Of a stretch of DNA of 64,000 nucleotides, positions 42,923-51,508 are shown piece after piece; position 1 is the stretch's first letter; each line of letters begins with the position of its first letter. This DNA is from Pandoraea vervacti. GTDB lineage: Bacteria; Pseudomonadota; Gammaproteobacteria; Burkholderiales; Burkholderiaceae. Position numbers and translations under genes: made by a program. The stretch spans positions 2,976,001 to 3,040,000 of the forward strand of contig NZ_CP010897.2 of the NCBI RefSeq assembly GCF_000934605.2, in the 5' to 3' direction. Below the pieces are notes generated by a model. It was not told the origin of the DNA. It ran no database searches and saw only the letters and a program-made list of their open reading frames with translations.

Positions 42923-45580
42923 TCACGTATGCCGTGCGCCCCGCAAACGGTTCTGCCAGCGGGTGACCAGCTTGCTCAACAAGTAATTGGCGAGCACCTG
43001 ATACCCACGCAAGCCCATCGCCAACATTTCGAACAGTGCGCGGATCGGTTCGTCGCGTGTGCGCTCCGCGTCCCAGTCGCGCCACGCGTCAGCACGCCCG
43101 AAAGTGAATTGCACGAGATGCTTGTCCTGTTCCGCGGTAAGCGGCATGAACGCGAGGAACAGATCGTGCCCACGCGCACCGACCACACTCACCGGGAACC
43201 CGTATTCGGTCGCACCGCGCGCGAGCGCCACATGCGCCTCGGTGCCGACAGGGGGATCGATGGGGGCCGGGAGCACCAGGGCGAGACCGCCGCCGGAAAA
43301 GTCCCGCGTGTGGCACGCCATCGTGCGCCCGTCGGGCAAGTACAGCGTCGCCGGCATGCGCATCGATACCCGGTGCGTGCGGCGCACCTGCTTGACTTCG
43401 GTGGCCACGGCCACCGCCGCGCCGAGCACCGCGAGGTTGAACATGACCCACAACAGGTTGAAGATCAGCGCGCCGGACTCATGGGCAGGACCATAGAAGT
43501 ACCGCAGGATACCCGCGAGAAAACCCGCCACGTTAAAGCCCAGCAGCACCAGATACGGCTTCGAAATGCTCCAGTCGAAGAAGCTCTGCTCGATCAGTCC
43601 GCCCTTGGCCGTCACGTTGAACTTGCCGTAGCGCGGATTGATGAAGGCCACGGTCGTCGGCAACGCCACGTACCAGGCGAGCACAGCTTCGTAGACGTCC
43701 GACCAGAAGGAGTGGCGATACTTGCCCTGAATGCGCGAATTCGCAATGTTGGCGTGCGCGATGTGAGGCAACACGTAAGCGCAGATGCTCAACGCCGCCG
43801 CCTGCACGATGTGCAGTCCGAAGAAGAGGTAGCAGATCGGGGCGAGCAGAAAAATGATGCGCGGGATGCCGTAGAAAAAATGCAGCATGCCGTTCGCATA
43901 GCAGATGCGCTGACCGAATTTCAGGCCGCGTCCGAACAGCGGATTGTCGACGCGGAAGATCTGCGCCATGCCTCGCGCCCAGCGAATGCGCTGCCCGACG
44001 TGGCCCGAGAGCGACTCCGTCGCGAGGCCGGCGGCCTGCACCACTTTCAGATACACCGTATTCCAGCCACGCCGGTGCATCTTGAGGGCCGTGTGGGCAT
44101 CCTCGGTCACGGTCTCGACGGCCACACCGCCGACTTCGTCGAGCGCCGTACGACGCAACACGGCGCATGACCCGCAGAAGAACGAGGCATTCCAGAAGTC
44201 GTTGCCATCCTGCACGATGCCGTAGAACAGACGCCCTTCGTTGGGCACCGCGCCACGCGTGGCGAGGTTGCGCTCGAACGGATCGTCGGAGAAGAAGTGG
44301 TGCGGGGTCTGGACCAGCGAGCAGCGCTCGTCCTTGAGAAACGAGCCCATGGTCGTTTGCAGGAACGAGCGCACCGGAATGTGATCGCAATCGAAGATGG
44401 CGATGAACTCGCCCGTCGTCTTGCCGAGCGCATGGTTGATATTGCCCGCCTTGGCATGGCGATTGTCGGGACGGGTCACGTAATGCACGCCGGCGAGCGC
44501 GGCGAACTCGCGCATCTCCTCGCGGCGTCCGTCGTCGAGCAGATAGATATTGAGCTTTTCCGGGGGCCAGTCGATGCCGCACGCGGCATAGACCGTCGGG
44601 CGCACCACATCCAGCCCTTCGTTGTAGGTCGGGATGTAGATGTCGACGCTCGGCCACAGGCGCGTGTCTGGCGGCAGCGGCGTGATGCGCCTATGTAACG
44701 GCCAGACGGTCTGGATGTACCCGAACAGCAGAATCATCCACGTATACATTTCTGCGGCGACCAGCGTGTAGCCGACGGCGGCTTCCGCCACCGTGTCGAA
44801 TGCGAGCGATTGCGTCAGACGCCACCACACATAGCGCACGGTCGACATCAGCGACAGGCCGATCAGCACCAGCACGGAGTATTGACTGTCCAGACGCCGG
44901 AACACCAGCGCCAGCGTCAGCGTGCAGATCGAGAACAGCAGTTGCGAGAAGGGGTCGAACGGCGTCGTCACGATCCAGAACACGCCAATGAGCCCGAGCA
45001 GCGCAACGACGCTCGACGTCACCCGCCACTGCATGACCCCTTCGAGCTTCTTGTCGAAGCGGTGCGCCAGTTCGGCCGGCGTGTCGGGCGGAATGCCGAA
45101 GAGCGTCTGCACCAGCCACAGGCGCAACCGCTCGTTACCCGAGCGCAAGGCCAGCCACGCGGTGTAAGGCGGAAACGCCGGCCGATGGCCGCTGCGCCGC
45201 CAGAACATGGCGCCGACCATCCGCCAGAAGCTCGCATCGGCGGGCAGGTCGAGCCGTTGCGTCACACGGTCGTTGGCCCAGGCGAGCGCACGCCCCGGAT
45301 AGTCGGGGCGTCCCCTGCGCGCCGGCTGGAACACGATGCGCAGCCACCAGTCGCGCCATTCGTCGAGTTGACGAACATCTAGCCGCACCGCCAGACGCGC
45401 CACGAAATGATCCATGGCTTGCGAGATCCATAGCCGATGTGCAGGCGAGCGCACCGTCGCGGCAAGCAGCCATTGCGCAAAACCCGGCGCGCGGCCATCC
45501 GGCCGATTCGGCACGACGAGTCGCACGGCGAGCATTTCCCGGCCGAGGCGGGAGAGGGAGGCAAGTGCGTCGGTGATCAT
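42923..45580 (-). CDS. bcsA: Cellulose synthase catalytic subunit BcsA
   Basis: 885 residues, the processive family 2 glycosyltransferase that makes and exports beta-1,4-glucan from UDP-glucose. Motifs: DDG at 349-351, DCD at 397-399, FFCGS near 467-471, TED at 492-494, QRIRW at 530-534. About eight membrane helices flank the catalytic domain. The C-terminal PilZ domain has RRTHR at 733-737 and DFSGGG at 760-765, the cyclic di-GMP motifs. The N-terminal 180 residues are an extension typical of the proteobacterial type II systems. The start overlaps the bcsQ stop as ATGA. Confidence 0.96.
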   Translation of the reverse strand: MITDALASLSRLGREMLAVRLVVPNRPDGRAPGFAQWLLAATVRSPAHRLWISQAMDHFVARLAVRLDVRQLDEWRDWWLRIVFQPARRGRPDYPGRALAWANDRVTQRLDLPADASFWRMVGAMFWRRSGHRPAFPPYTAWLALRSGNERLRLWLVQTLFGIPPDTPAELAHRFDKKLEGVMQWRVTSSVVALLGLIGVFWIVTTPFDPFSQLLFSICTLTLALVFRRLDSQYSVLVLIGLSLMSTVRYVWWRLTQSLAFDTVAEAAVGYTLVAAEMYTWMILLFGYIQTVWPLHRRITPLPPDTRLWPSVDIYIPTYNEGLDVVRPTVYAACGIDWPPEKLNIYLLDDGRREEMREFAALAGVHYVTRPDNRHAKAGNINHALGKTTGEFIAIFDCDHIPVRSFLQTTMGSFLKDERCSLVQTPHHFFSDDPFERNLATRGAVPNEGRLFYGIVQDGNDFWNASFFCGSCAVLRRTALDEVGGVAVETVTEDAHTALKMHRRGWNTVYLKVVQAAGLATESLSGHVGQRIRWARGMAQIFRVDNPLFGRGLKFGQRICYANGMLHFFYGIPRIIFLLAPICYLFFGLHIVQAAALSICAYVLPHIAHANIANSRIQGKYRHSFWSDVYEAVLAWYVALPTTVAFINPRYGKFNVTAKGGLIEQSFFDWSISKPYLVLLGFNVAGFLAGILRYFYGPAHESGALIFNLLWVMFNLAVLGAAVAVATEVKQVRRTHRVSMRMPATLYLPDGRTMACHTRDFSGGGLALVLPAPIDPPVGTEAHVALARGATEYGFPVSVVGARGHDLFLAFMPLTAEQDKHLVQFTFGRADAWRDWDAERTRDEPIRALFEMLAMGLRGYQVLANYLLSKLVTRWQNRLRGARHT

Positions 45581-46347
45581 GTTCGCGCGTCTCCTTGCCC
45601 GCCCGAGCCGTTCGGCGCCGTGGCGCGCGCAAGCCATGCCTCCAGATGGATGAAGTCGAGTGCAGCTTGCGAACCGTCGGCCGCCCTGGCGAGCGAACCT
45701 CCCTTGGCCGCGGCCATCCCGAGCGCATCGTCGCGGTGAATGCGCACCGGTACGACGGCGTCGCCGCCACGCGCCTGAATGAGATGCAGCAGGTCGTTGT
45801 TCAGCGGCGAGTTCGATGCCGCCAGATTCGGCACCATTTGCACGCGTCCGGCACAGGCTGCCATCAGATCGACCTGCGTGACGTAGCCGGTCGTCGTCAC
45901 CGGCACCACGCCGAGCACCCGGTCGGCAGCCACCACTGCGGCCTGCGCGATGGCGTCCGGCAGTCGTTGCGTGTCGATGAATACGCGGGTGCCTGCGGGC
46001 AGACCCAACGCGTCCAACTGACGCCGCAAACCCCCGGCGTCCCCGCGCAGCCAATCGCCGAGCGCCGCCAGTTGCTTCGCGTCGGTGCGCCCGGCGGGCA
46101 GCAACGGAACCCCCTCCGGCGTGTCGCGCAGCACGGTGTGCCAGCCATCGGGCGCGACACCGGCGGACAGCACGCCCTGCTCACACGTTTCACGCAGCCC
46201 CAGCAGCGCGCCGATGCTGTTCTGGGCATCGAGTTCGAGCACGGCGACGGGCGTTCGCGCATGCGCCAGTTGGGCAGCGAGATGCGCGGTGACAGTGCTT
46301 CGTCCCGCACCGCCTGCGCTCGAGACGACGGCGATGAGCGTCAGCAT
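45577..46347 (-). CDS. bcsQ: BcsQ/YhjQ-like ParA-type ATPase of the cellulose locus
   Basis: 256 residues, MinD/ParA fold, thought to place the cellulose machine at the cell pole in E. coli. The P-loop is degenerate: AGGAGRST (11-18) instead of KGGxGKT, with Arg16 in the place of the Walker Lys; E. coli BcsQ also lacks that Lys (GGVGTT). Further family features include VAVLELDAQNSIGALLGLRE and RVFIDTQRLP. The start at 46347 has GGGGAGG upstream. It overlaps bcsA by four bases. The tail (ARATAPNGSGGQGDART) is flexible. Confidence 0.85.
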   Translation of the reverse strand: MLTLIAVVSSAGGAGRSTVTAHLAAQLAHARTPVAVLELDAQNSIGALLGLRETCEQGVLSAGVAPDGWHTVLRDTPEGVPLLPAGRTDAKQLAALGDWLRGDAGGLRRQLDALGLPAGTRVFIDTQRLPDAIAQAAVVAADRVLGVVPVTTTGYVTQVDLMAACAGRVQMVPNLAASNSPLNNDLLHLIQARGGDAVVPVRIHRDDALGMAAAKGGSLARAADGSQAALDFIHLEAWLARATAPNGSGGQGDART

Positions 46348-46424
46348 GCGCCCTCCCCGGCCCGTTGGGCCATCGACGGCAAACGAACCATCGCACATTG
46401 GATATCGACGCGAAGACTCATGGA

Positions 46425-49400
46425 TCAGTAGCTCCAGATCGGGCGTACCGGCGAGGGCGGCATCGGCACGTCACCGCGACGGGCGTCGAAGTGATAACGC
46501 ATATAGACGAGGAAGCGGTTCGGCGCATAGTAATCGGAGCGCTCGAACTGGACCTGACCGCCAATGACCCAGTGTCGATTGACCCAGTATTCCGCGCGGC
46601 CCAGGATCGAGAAGCCCACACCGAAACCGCCGCCGGAGCCATACGTCAGATTGCCACTGGCGTCTTGCAACGCGCCGTTGGTCGGGAAGTACGGCATCGA
46701 CTTTTCGTGACTTTGCGAGAACGACACCGAGCCGCGCAGGTAGTACGACCAGCGTTGCGTGCGTCCGTACCACTCCAACGGCAGCGTGAGCGATACATAG
46801 GTCTGCGGGCTGTAGTAGCCGCCGTGACCGTACGTGTAGTAGCGCTCGTTTTGCGCGAAGCTGTCGAAGAACAGCGTCACGCCAGTGTTCATGCGCATGT
46901 CGCGCTTGTAGATGAGCGGCAGGTCCACCCCGGCGCGCGCCGAGACCTCCGAGTTGTTCAACACGTTCTCGCCGGTCAGACGCGCCACGCTCGCCTCGCC
47001 GAAGATGCCCCACTTCGGGAAATCGCGCGAGGCATGGAACGTGATCGCATCGCGCCGCACGCCACCCCATTTGCCGTCACCGAAAATCTCAGGCAGCGGC
47101 AGGTTGGCGCCCGCGTACGACACCATGCTACCGGTCATCGGTCGCCGCGAGGCGTCGACCCAGTAGTTGTAGCGCCCGAGATTGCCGAACAGGCGCACGC
47201 CGCCCGTCACGTAAGAAATCGGGAAACCGATCGGCGTATGGCCGATGTCGGCCCGGATCCAGTCATTCTCGTACCCGAGCATGAGCGCCTGTCCGTGCGC
47301 CTTCTGACGCTTCGTGCCGTAATCGGCCAGCACACCGGGATTGGCCGCGCGAAACGACGGCACGTTGAGCAACGGCAGCGTGCCGAATTCGGATGTGCCG
47401 TTAAGCGGCAGGTCGCCCGAGTCGGCGCTGACGTAGTCCGTCTGGGCGAACACATGGCCGTCGTAGCCCACGGCGTACTGACCGTACAGGGGCACCGCGC
47501 GGGCGTTGAACATCGAGATGCCGCCGTCGCCCTTCTTCTCGTCGATTTCGTACCCCGCCGCCACGTAGCTGTTGCGACGCGATTCGAGGGAGTCAATCGC
47601 GGATTCGGCAGACGTCATGCCGTCATATCCCGGCAGCGCGCCTTGCACGATCTCCTCCTTGCGCGCCTGGTCGTACCAGCCCTTCGCCTCGTGGTACCGA
47701 CGCTGCGACTGAGCGATGCGCCCCCGCTGCACCGTGACGGCCGACGTGTCGGGGAACTGCGTGCGCAGTCTGTCGTTGAGCGCGACGGCCTCGTCATAAC
47801 GCTCCATCGCCGTGAGGCGTCGCACGGCGGCGAGCTGCGTCCACACGTCGTCCGGCGGGGCTTCGGCCAGCGCCCGGTCGAGTTCTCGATTGGCCGCGTC
47901 GTCGTCCTGCATTTCGTACAGCACGCGCACGAGCGACAGGCGCGCATCCTGATTGGTCGGGTCCTGACGGATCTGGTCTTCCGCAATCTTTCGCGCGTCG
48001 TCGTAACGGCGCTCGTCGAAATAGATGTCGCCCAGCGTCGACAGCGCGCGCTTGTCGGGCGGCTGACGCGACAGAAGCGGTTCGAGCTTGCGTTGCGCCG
48101 TATCGAAGTCGCCCAGCGCACGGGCCCGGTCGGCCTGACGCAACGCCAGACGGTCCTGAAGGTCCTGCCATTCGTCGCGCTGGTCCGCGCCCAGCGTTGC
48201 GGGGTCCAGGCTCGCGAGAAAGCCGCCAAGTTCGGTGTCGCGCTCGGCGGTGTTGAGCAATTCGGCGTAGCGCAACTGTGCGTCGGGCTGCGGCTTGTCC
48301 GCGTGCGCGGCGAGCCAGTCCCGCATGAGCGCGAGTCCCTGCTCGGGCTGCCCGGCCGATACCCGAGCGCGAGCCACTTCGCCGATCAGTTCCGGATCGT
48401 CGCCCGCCATGCTCAGGGCTTCGCCATAGCGGCGCTCGCTCTCGTCGTCGTTACCGGCTGCGTGCGCTTCGCGTGCCAGACGTGCCGTGTCGCGAATCGC
48501 AAGCGTCGTCTGCATCCGTTTGATCGACGGCGTGACATTCGCCGCAGGAATTTGCGCGAGCGACGCGCGGGCGCCCGCCTCGTCGTCGATGACGTTCAGA
48601 TAGATCGCCTGCGCGTACAGCATCTGCGCGCGGTCGTCCGCGTCGAGTGGCTGGCGCATGCCCTCGGCCATGACGTCTCGTCCGATGTTCGGAAGCCGGA
48701 GTCTGCGGTAAAGGCTGGCAAGCGAGTAGCGTGTCCAGGCGTTACCGGGATCGAGCGCAACGGCGCGCTCCAGCGCCGCCAGCGCCGGCCCGTTATGGCC
48801 TTCGGCGATGGCGCGCTCCGCATCGTCCGACAACGCGGCGGCCTCCGCCTTGTCGAAGCGCGCCTTGTCGTTCGGGAAACGCCGACGCAGATCGCCGAGC
48901 AGATTCGCCAGCTCGGTGCGGCGTTGTTGACGGGAGTACAAGGTGATCATGCCGCGCAACGCCGTATCGTTGTCGGGCTCGATCTTCAGTGCTTGCCGGA
49001 AGAGCTTTTCGGCATCGTCGTCGCGCTTGTCGTCGAGCGCGATATCGCCAAGCAGCGCCAGACCGTCGGGATTGTTCGGATCGCTTGCCAGCGCACCGCG
49101 AACGAGGCGCTCGGCATCGGCAAGGCGTCCGGCGTCGCGCGCAGCGCGTGCCTCGGACATAGCGCCCCAGAACTGCGACGTCCTGAGCAGACTGCGCCAT
49201 TTGCCCGCATTGTCCGGGTCCTTGCGCAATGCCTGCGCGAACAATTCCTGCGCGCCTTTGTGATCGCCCTGACGCATTTTCACCAATCCCAGCGAGCCCA
49301 GCAGTTCGCCGTCGTTGGGACGTTTGACACGGGCCGCGTCCAGCGATTTTTCCGCGTCGTTCAGACGCCCCTGATCGAGCGCCTTGATGCCCGCCTGTCG

Positions 49401-50291
49401 CGCCTTGTACGCCGGGTCGTTGAGCATGCGCGTGCGCGCGGCCTGCTGCGCGTTCAACTTGTCGTAAGCGGCGCGAATGTCGGCGTCGTTGGGTGCGAGG
49501 GCAAGGTAGCGCTGATACAGCGGCAGCCACGCGAGGTTGCCGTCGGCTTTCGAGAGGCCCTTTTGCCAAAGCGGCAGTAAAGCATTCAAGTCCGCGTTGG
49601 GGCGCGCAGCCAGATCCGCCACCATGCGCGTGCCCGCGAGTCGGCTCGACGGGCGGTCGATCATCAGCTCCGCCAACGATAGCGAGGCGCGCGAATCTTC
49701 GGGCGATGTCTTCGACAGGTTCGCCAGCCCCTGTTGCGCGGCCGGCCAGCCGTTGGTCGCATTAGCCTGTGCGCGGTAGTACTCCACGCCGAGATCGCCA
49801 GTGGGCGGGCCGTCCGGAAACAGCGCCTTGTATTCGGCAAATGCGGCGTCCGCCTGACCACTGCGCTGCAACAGCCGTGCGCGGGCGATGCGCGACTTGT
49901 CGACCGTGTTGATGCGAATGACGTCCGCCAGCGCCTTGGTCGCCGGCGCGTTGGGATAGCGCGCGCGCAATGTCTGCAACGCCTTGTTGGCGTCCTGCGG
50001 CTTGTTCTCCTCGATATCGATCTGGCCGCGCAGCGAGAGGGCATCCGGCTGATCGGGCTGCACGAGCAGCGCCTTGTCCAGCGCGGCGCGGGCCAGGTCG
50101 TTGCGATGACGCGAATGCCACAGACGTGCGCTGGCCAGCAGGTTGCCGACATCACGGTTCGCCGCCACGGCGTCGGACGTTGCCGCCGTGTTCGGCGTCG
50201 GCGCGGCGCGCACGTGTTCCGCGCCGGCCGCCATCAGCAGGCATGTCATGCAGGCGGAACGGATCAGCGTGTGGCGCAAACTGCCTCCCAT
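46425..50291 (-). CDS. bcsC: Cellulose export protein BcsC (TPR plus outer-membrane barrel)
   Basis: 1288 residues. Signal peptide (IRSACMTCLLMAAGAEHVRA), then about 850 residues of tetratricopeptide repeats (for example LARAALDKALLVQPDQPDAL and GELLGSLGLVKMRQGDHKGA), then the BcsC C-terminal barrel from about 950 (GDGGISMFNARAVPLYGQYA) to the end (GQVQFERSDYYAPNRFLVYM). It forms the periplasmic scaffold and outer-membrane pore for the polymer. Start is uncertain: ATG at 50291 overlaps bcsZ by 28 bases; a TTG at 50279 (GGAGG upstream) and ATG at 50249 are also possible. Translational coupling to bcsZ is likely. Confidence 0.92.
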   Translation of the reverse strand: MGGSLRHTLIRSACMTCLLMAAGAEHVRAAPTPNTAATSDAVAANRDVGNLLASARLWHSRHRNDLARAALDKALLVQPDQPDALSLRGQIDIEENKPQDANKALQTLRARYPNAPATKALADVIRINTVDKSRIARARLLQRSGQADAAFAEYKALFPDGPPTGDLGVEYYRAQANATNGWPAAQQGLANLSKTSPEDSRASLSLAELMIDRPSSRLAGTRMVADLAARPNADLNALLPLWQKGLSKADGNLAWLPLYQRYLALAPNDADIRAAYDKLNAQQAARTRMLNDPAYKARQAGIKALDQGRLNDAEKSLDAARVKRPNDGELLGSLGLVKMRQGDHKGAQELFAQALRKDPDNAGKWRSLLRTSQFWGAMSEARAARDAGRLADAERLVRGALASDPNNPDGLALLGDIALDDKRDDDAEKLFRQALKIEPDNDTALRGMITLYSRQQRRTELANLLGDLRRRFPNDKARFDKAEAAALSDDAERAIAEGHNGPALAALERAVALDPGNAWTRYSLASLYRRLRLPNIGRDVMAEGMRQPLDADDRAQMLYAQAIYLNVIDDEAGARASLAQIPAANVTPSIKRMQTTLAIRDTARLAREAHAAGNDDESERRYGEALSMAGDDPELIGEVARARVSAGQPEQGLALMRDWLAAHADKPQPDAQLRYAELLNTAERDTELGGFLASLDPATLGADQRDEWQDLQDRLALRQADRARALGDFDTAQRKLEPLLSRQPPDKRALSTLGDIYFDERRYDDARKIAEDQIRQDPTNQDARLSLVRVLYEMQDDDAANRELDRALAEAPPDDVWTQLAAVRRLTAMERYDEAVALNDRLRTQFPDTSAVTVQRGRIAQSQRRYHEAKGWYDQARKEEIVQGALPGYDGMTSAESAIDSLESRRNSYVAAGYEIDEKKGDGGISMFNARAVPLYGQYAVGYDGHVFAQTDYVSADSGDLPLNGTSEFGTLPLLNVPSFRAANPGVLADYGTKRQKAHGQALMLGYENDWIRADIGHTPIGFPISYVTGGVRLFGNLGRYNYWVDASRRPMTGSMVSYAGANLPLPEIFGDGKWGGVRRDAITFHASRDFPKWGIFGEASVARLTGENVLNNSEVSARAGVDLPLIYKRDMRMNTGVTLFFDSFAQNERYYTYGHGGYYSPQTYVSLTLPLEWYGRTQRWSYYLRGSVSFSQSHEKSMPYFPTNGALQDASGNLTYGSGGGFGVGFSILGRAEYWVNRHWVIGGQVQFERSDYYAPNRFLVYMRYHFDARRGDVPMPPSPVRPIWSY

Positions 50292-51508
50292 GGCAATTGC
50301 AGCGTACCGTCGGCCGCGAAGCGAAAGCGCGCGTCGTGCCAGCCGAGTCCGAACAGCGACAGTACCGAGCTGTAGTAGCCCGGCGGCGACTGTGCATCGA
50401 GCGAAAGGGCGCGCTCCGCTTGTGCGCGCGCGAGCGCCGTATCGCCCGCCGAGTGCAACAGGGGCACGAGCGCCGCCGAGAAACCGGACCCGCCGTTGCG
50501 CTTTGCCGTGCCGTCGCGTGTGTTGACCCGCTCGGGCGGCGCGCCGTGCGTGGCGACATACTTCAACATGCCGTCGAAGGTGTGCGTCAGTGCGCGAGCG
50601 TCGTCGCTGCCCGGTGCGAGCATGCCCGCCCAAAGATAGACGCGTATGGCGTTGTAGCTGCCTTCGCCTTGCGTCTCGGGATCGATCTCGAAACCGCGTC
50701 CGGCCCGATACATCGCCCACTCCGGCGCAAAGCCGAGCGGCGGGGCCGATAACGTGATCTGCTTGAGCGACGATGCGATGAGTTGCCCCCAGCCGCTGTC
50801 GGGAAAGAGGCCCGCCAGACGCCGCACCACCTGCATCGGCACGTAGCTGGGATTCAGACGCCATAGATCCTTGGCGGGATGAAAGCCAACGGGCGCGGGC
50901 AGCAATGTGCGCCCGAGCCCCGGAATGAAGTCCGTCTCCTCCGAGGCGATGCGGCGCGCGACCAACGCCCCGAGCGCGGCGTAGCGTCGTACGCGCCAGA
51001 GGCGTCCGGCCTCGCCCAGCGCGTAGGCGATCCACATGTCGGCGTCGCTCGCCGGATTGCTGTCGAGCACCGCCCATTTGCCGTCGTCCGTTTTCCCCCA
51101 AAGCCAGGCCGGCAGACGCGCCGTCAGATCGCCCTGCGCGAGATTGTTGACGGTCCAGTCGAGCACTTTGTCGAACGTCGCCCGGTCGTTGGCGATAAGG
51201 GCGAACATCAGCGCATATGCCTGCCCTTCGGAGACCGTGCGCAGATCGGGCGCGCTGTGATCGATCACGCGGCCATCATCGCTCAGAAAGCCCGACTTGA
51301 ATCGCGACCATTCCGGCCAGTCGACCGACGGGCACGCGCGCCCTGCGCCCGACACCGGCGCGACCGAAGGTGCAGGATTGGCCTGCGTCTTCGCGGGTGC
51401 GCCGCGAGCGCTGGGCGTCATGCCTGCGAGCACGGGGCCCGCACCACAGGCAACGAGCGCCCGCAACACGGCCCGACGGCGCCGCCCGGGAGCATCGGCG
51501 CGCGTCAT
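50264..51508 (-). CDS. bcsZ: Endoglucanase BcsZ (GH8)
   Basis: 414 residues, periplasmic cellulase with a twin-Arg-rich leader (RRRRAVLRALVACGAGPVLA). The general acid is kept as Glu94 in RTVSEGQAYAL (E. coli Glu55), as are SDADMWIAYAL and the barrel motifs LPAWLWG and LNPSYVP. The position of the E. coli catalytic base Asp243 (SYDAIRVYMW) is Asn286 here (GSYNAIRVYLW, codon AAC at 50651-50653). Whether another residue serves as base is unknown. It abuts bcsB (stop then ATG with no gap). Confidence 0.93.
   Translation of the reverse strand: MTRADAPGRRRRAVLRALVACGAGPVLAGMTPSARGAPAKTQANPAPSVAPVSGAGRACPSVDWPEWSRFKSGFLSDDGRVIDHSAPDLRTVSEGQAYALMFALIANDRATFDKVLDWTVNNLAQGDLTARLPAWLWGKTDDGKWAVLDSNPASDADMWIAYALGEAGRLWRVRRYAALGALVARRIASEETDFIPGLGRTLLPAPVGFHPAKDLWRLNPSYVPMQVVRRLAGLFPDSGWGQLIASSLKQITLSAPPLGFAPEWAMYRAGRGFEIDPETQGEGSYNAIRVYLWAGMLAPGSDDARALTHTFDGMLKYVATHGAPPERVNTRDGTAKRNGGSGFSAALVPLLHSAGDTALARAQAERALSLDAQSPPGYYSSVLSLFGLGWHDARFRFAADGTLQLPWEAVCATR

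Noticed and set aside
46365..49580. Open frame of 1071 codons on the plus strand opposite bcsC
   Set aside because: Composition is Arg/His/Val-rich without motifs, and it mirrors the third-position GC bias of bcsC, which has clear TPR and barrel domains.
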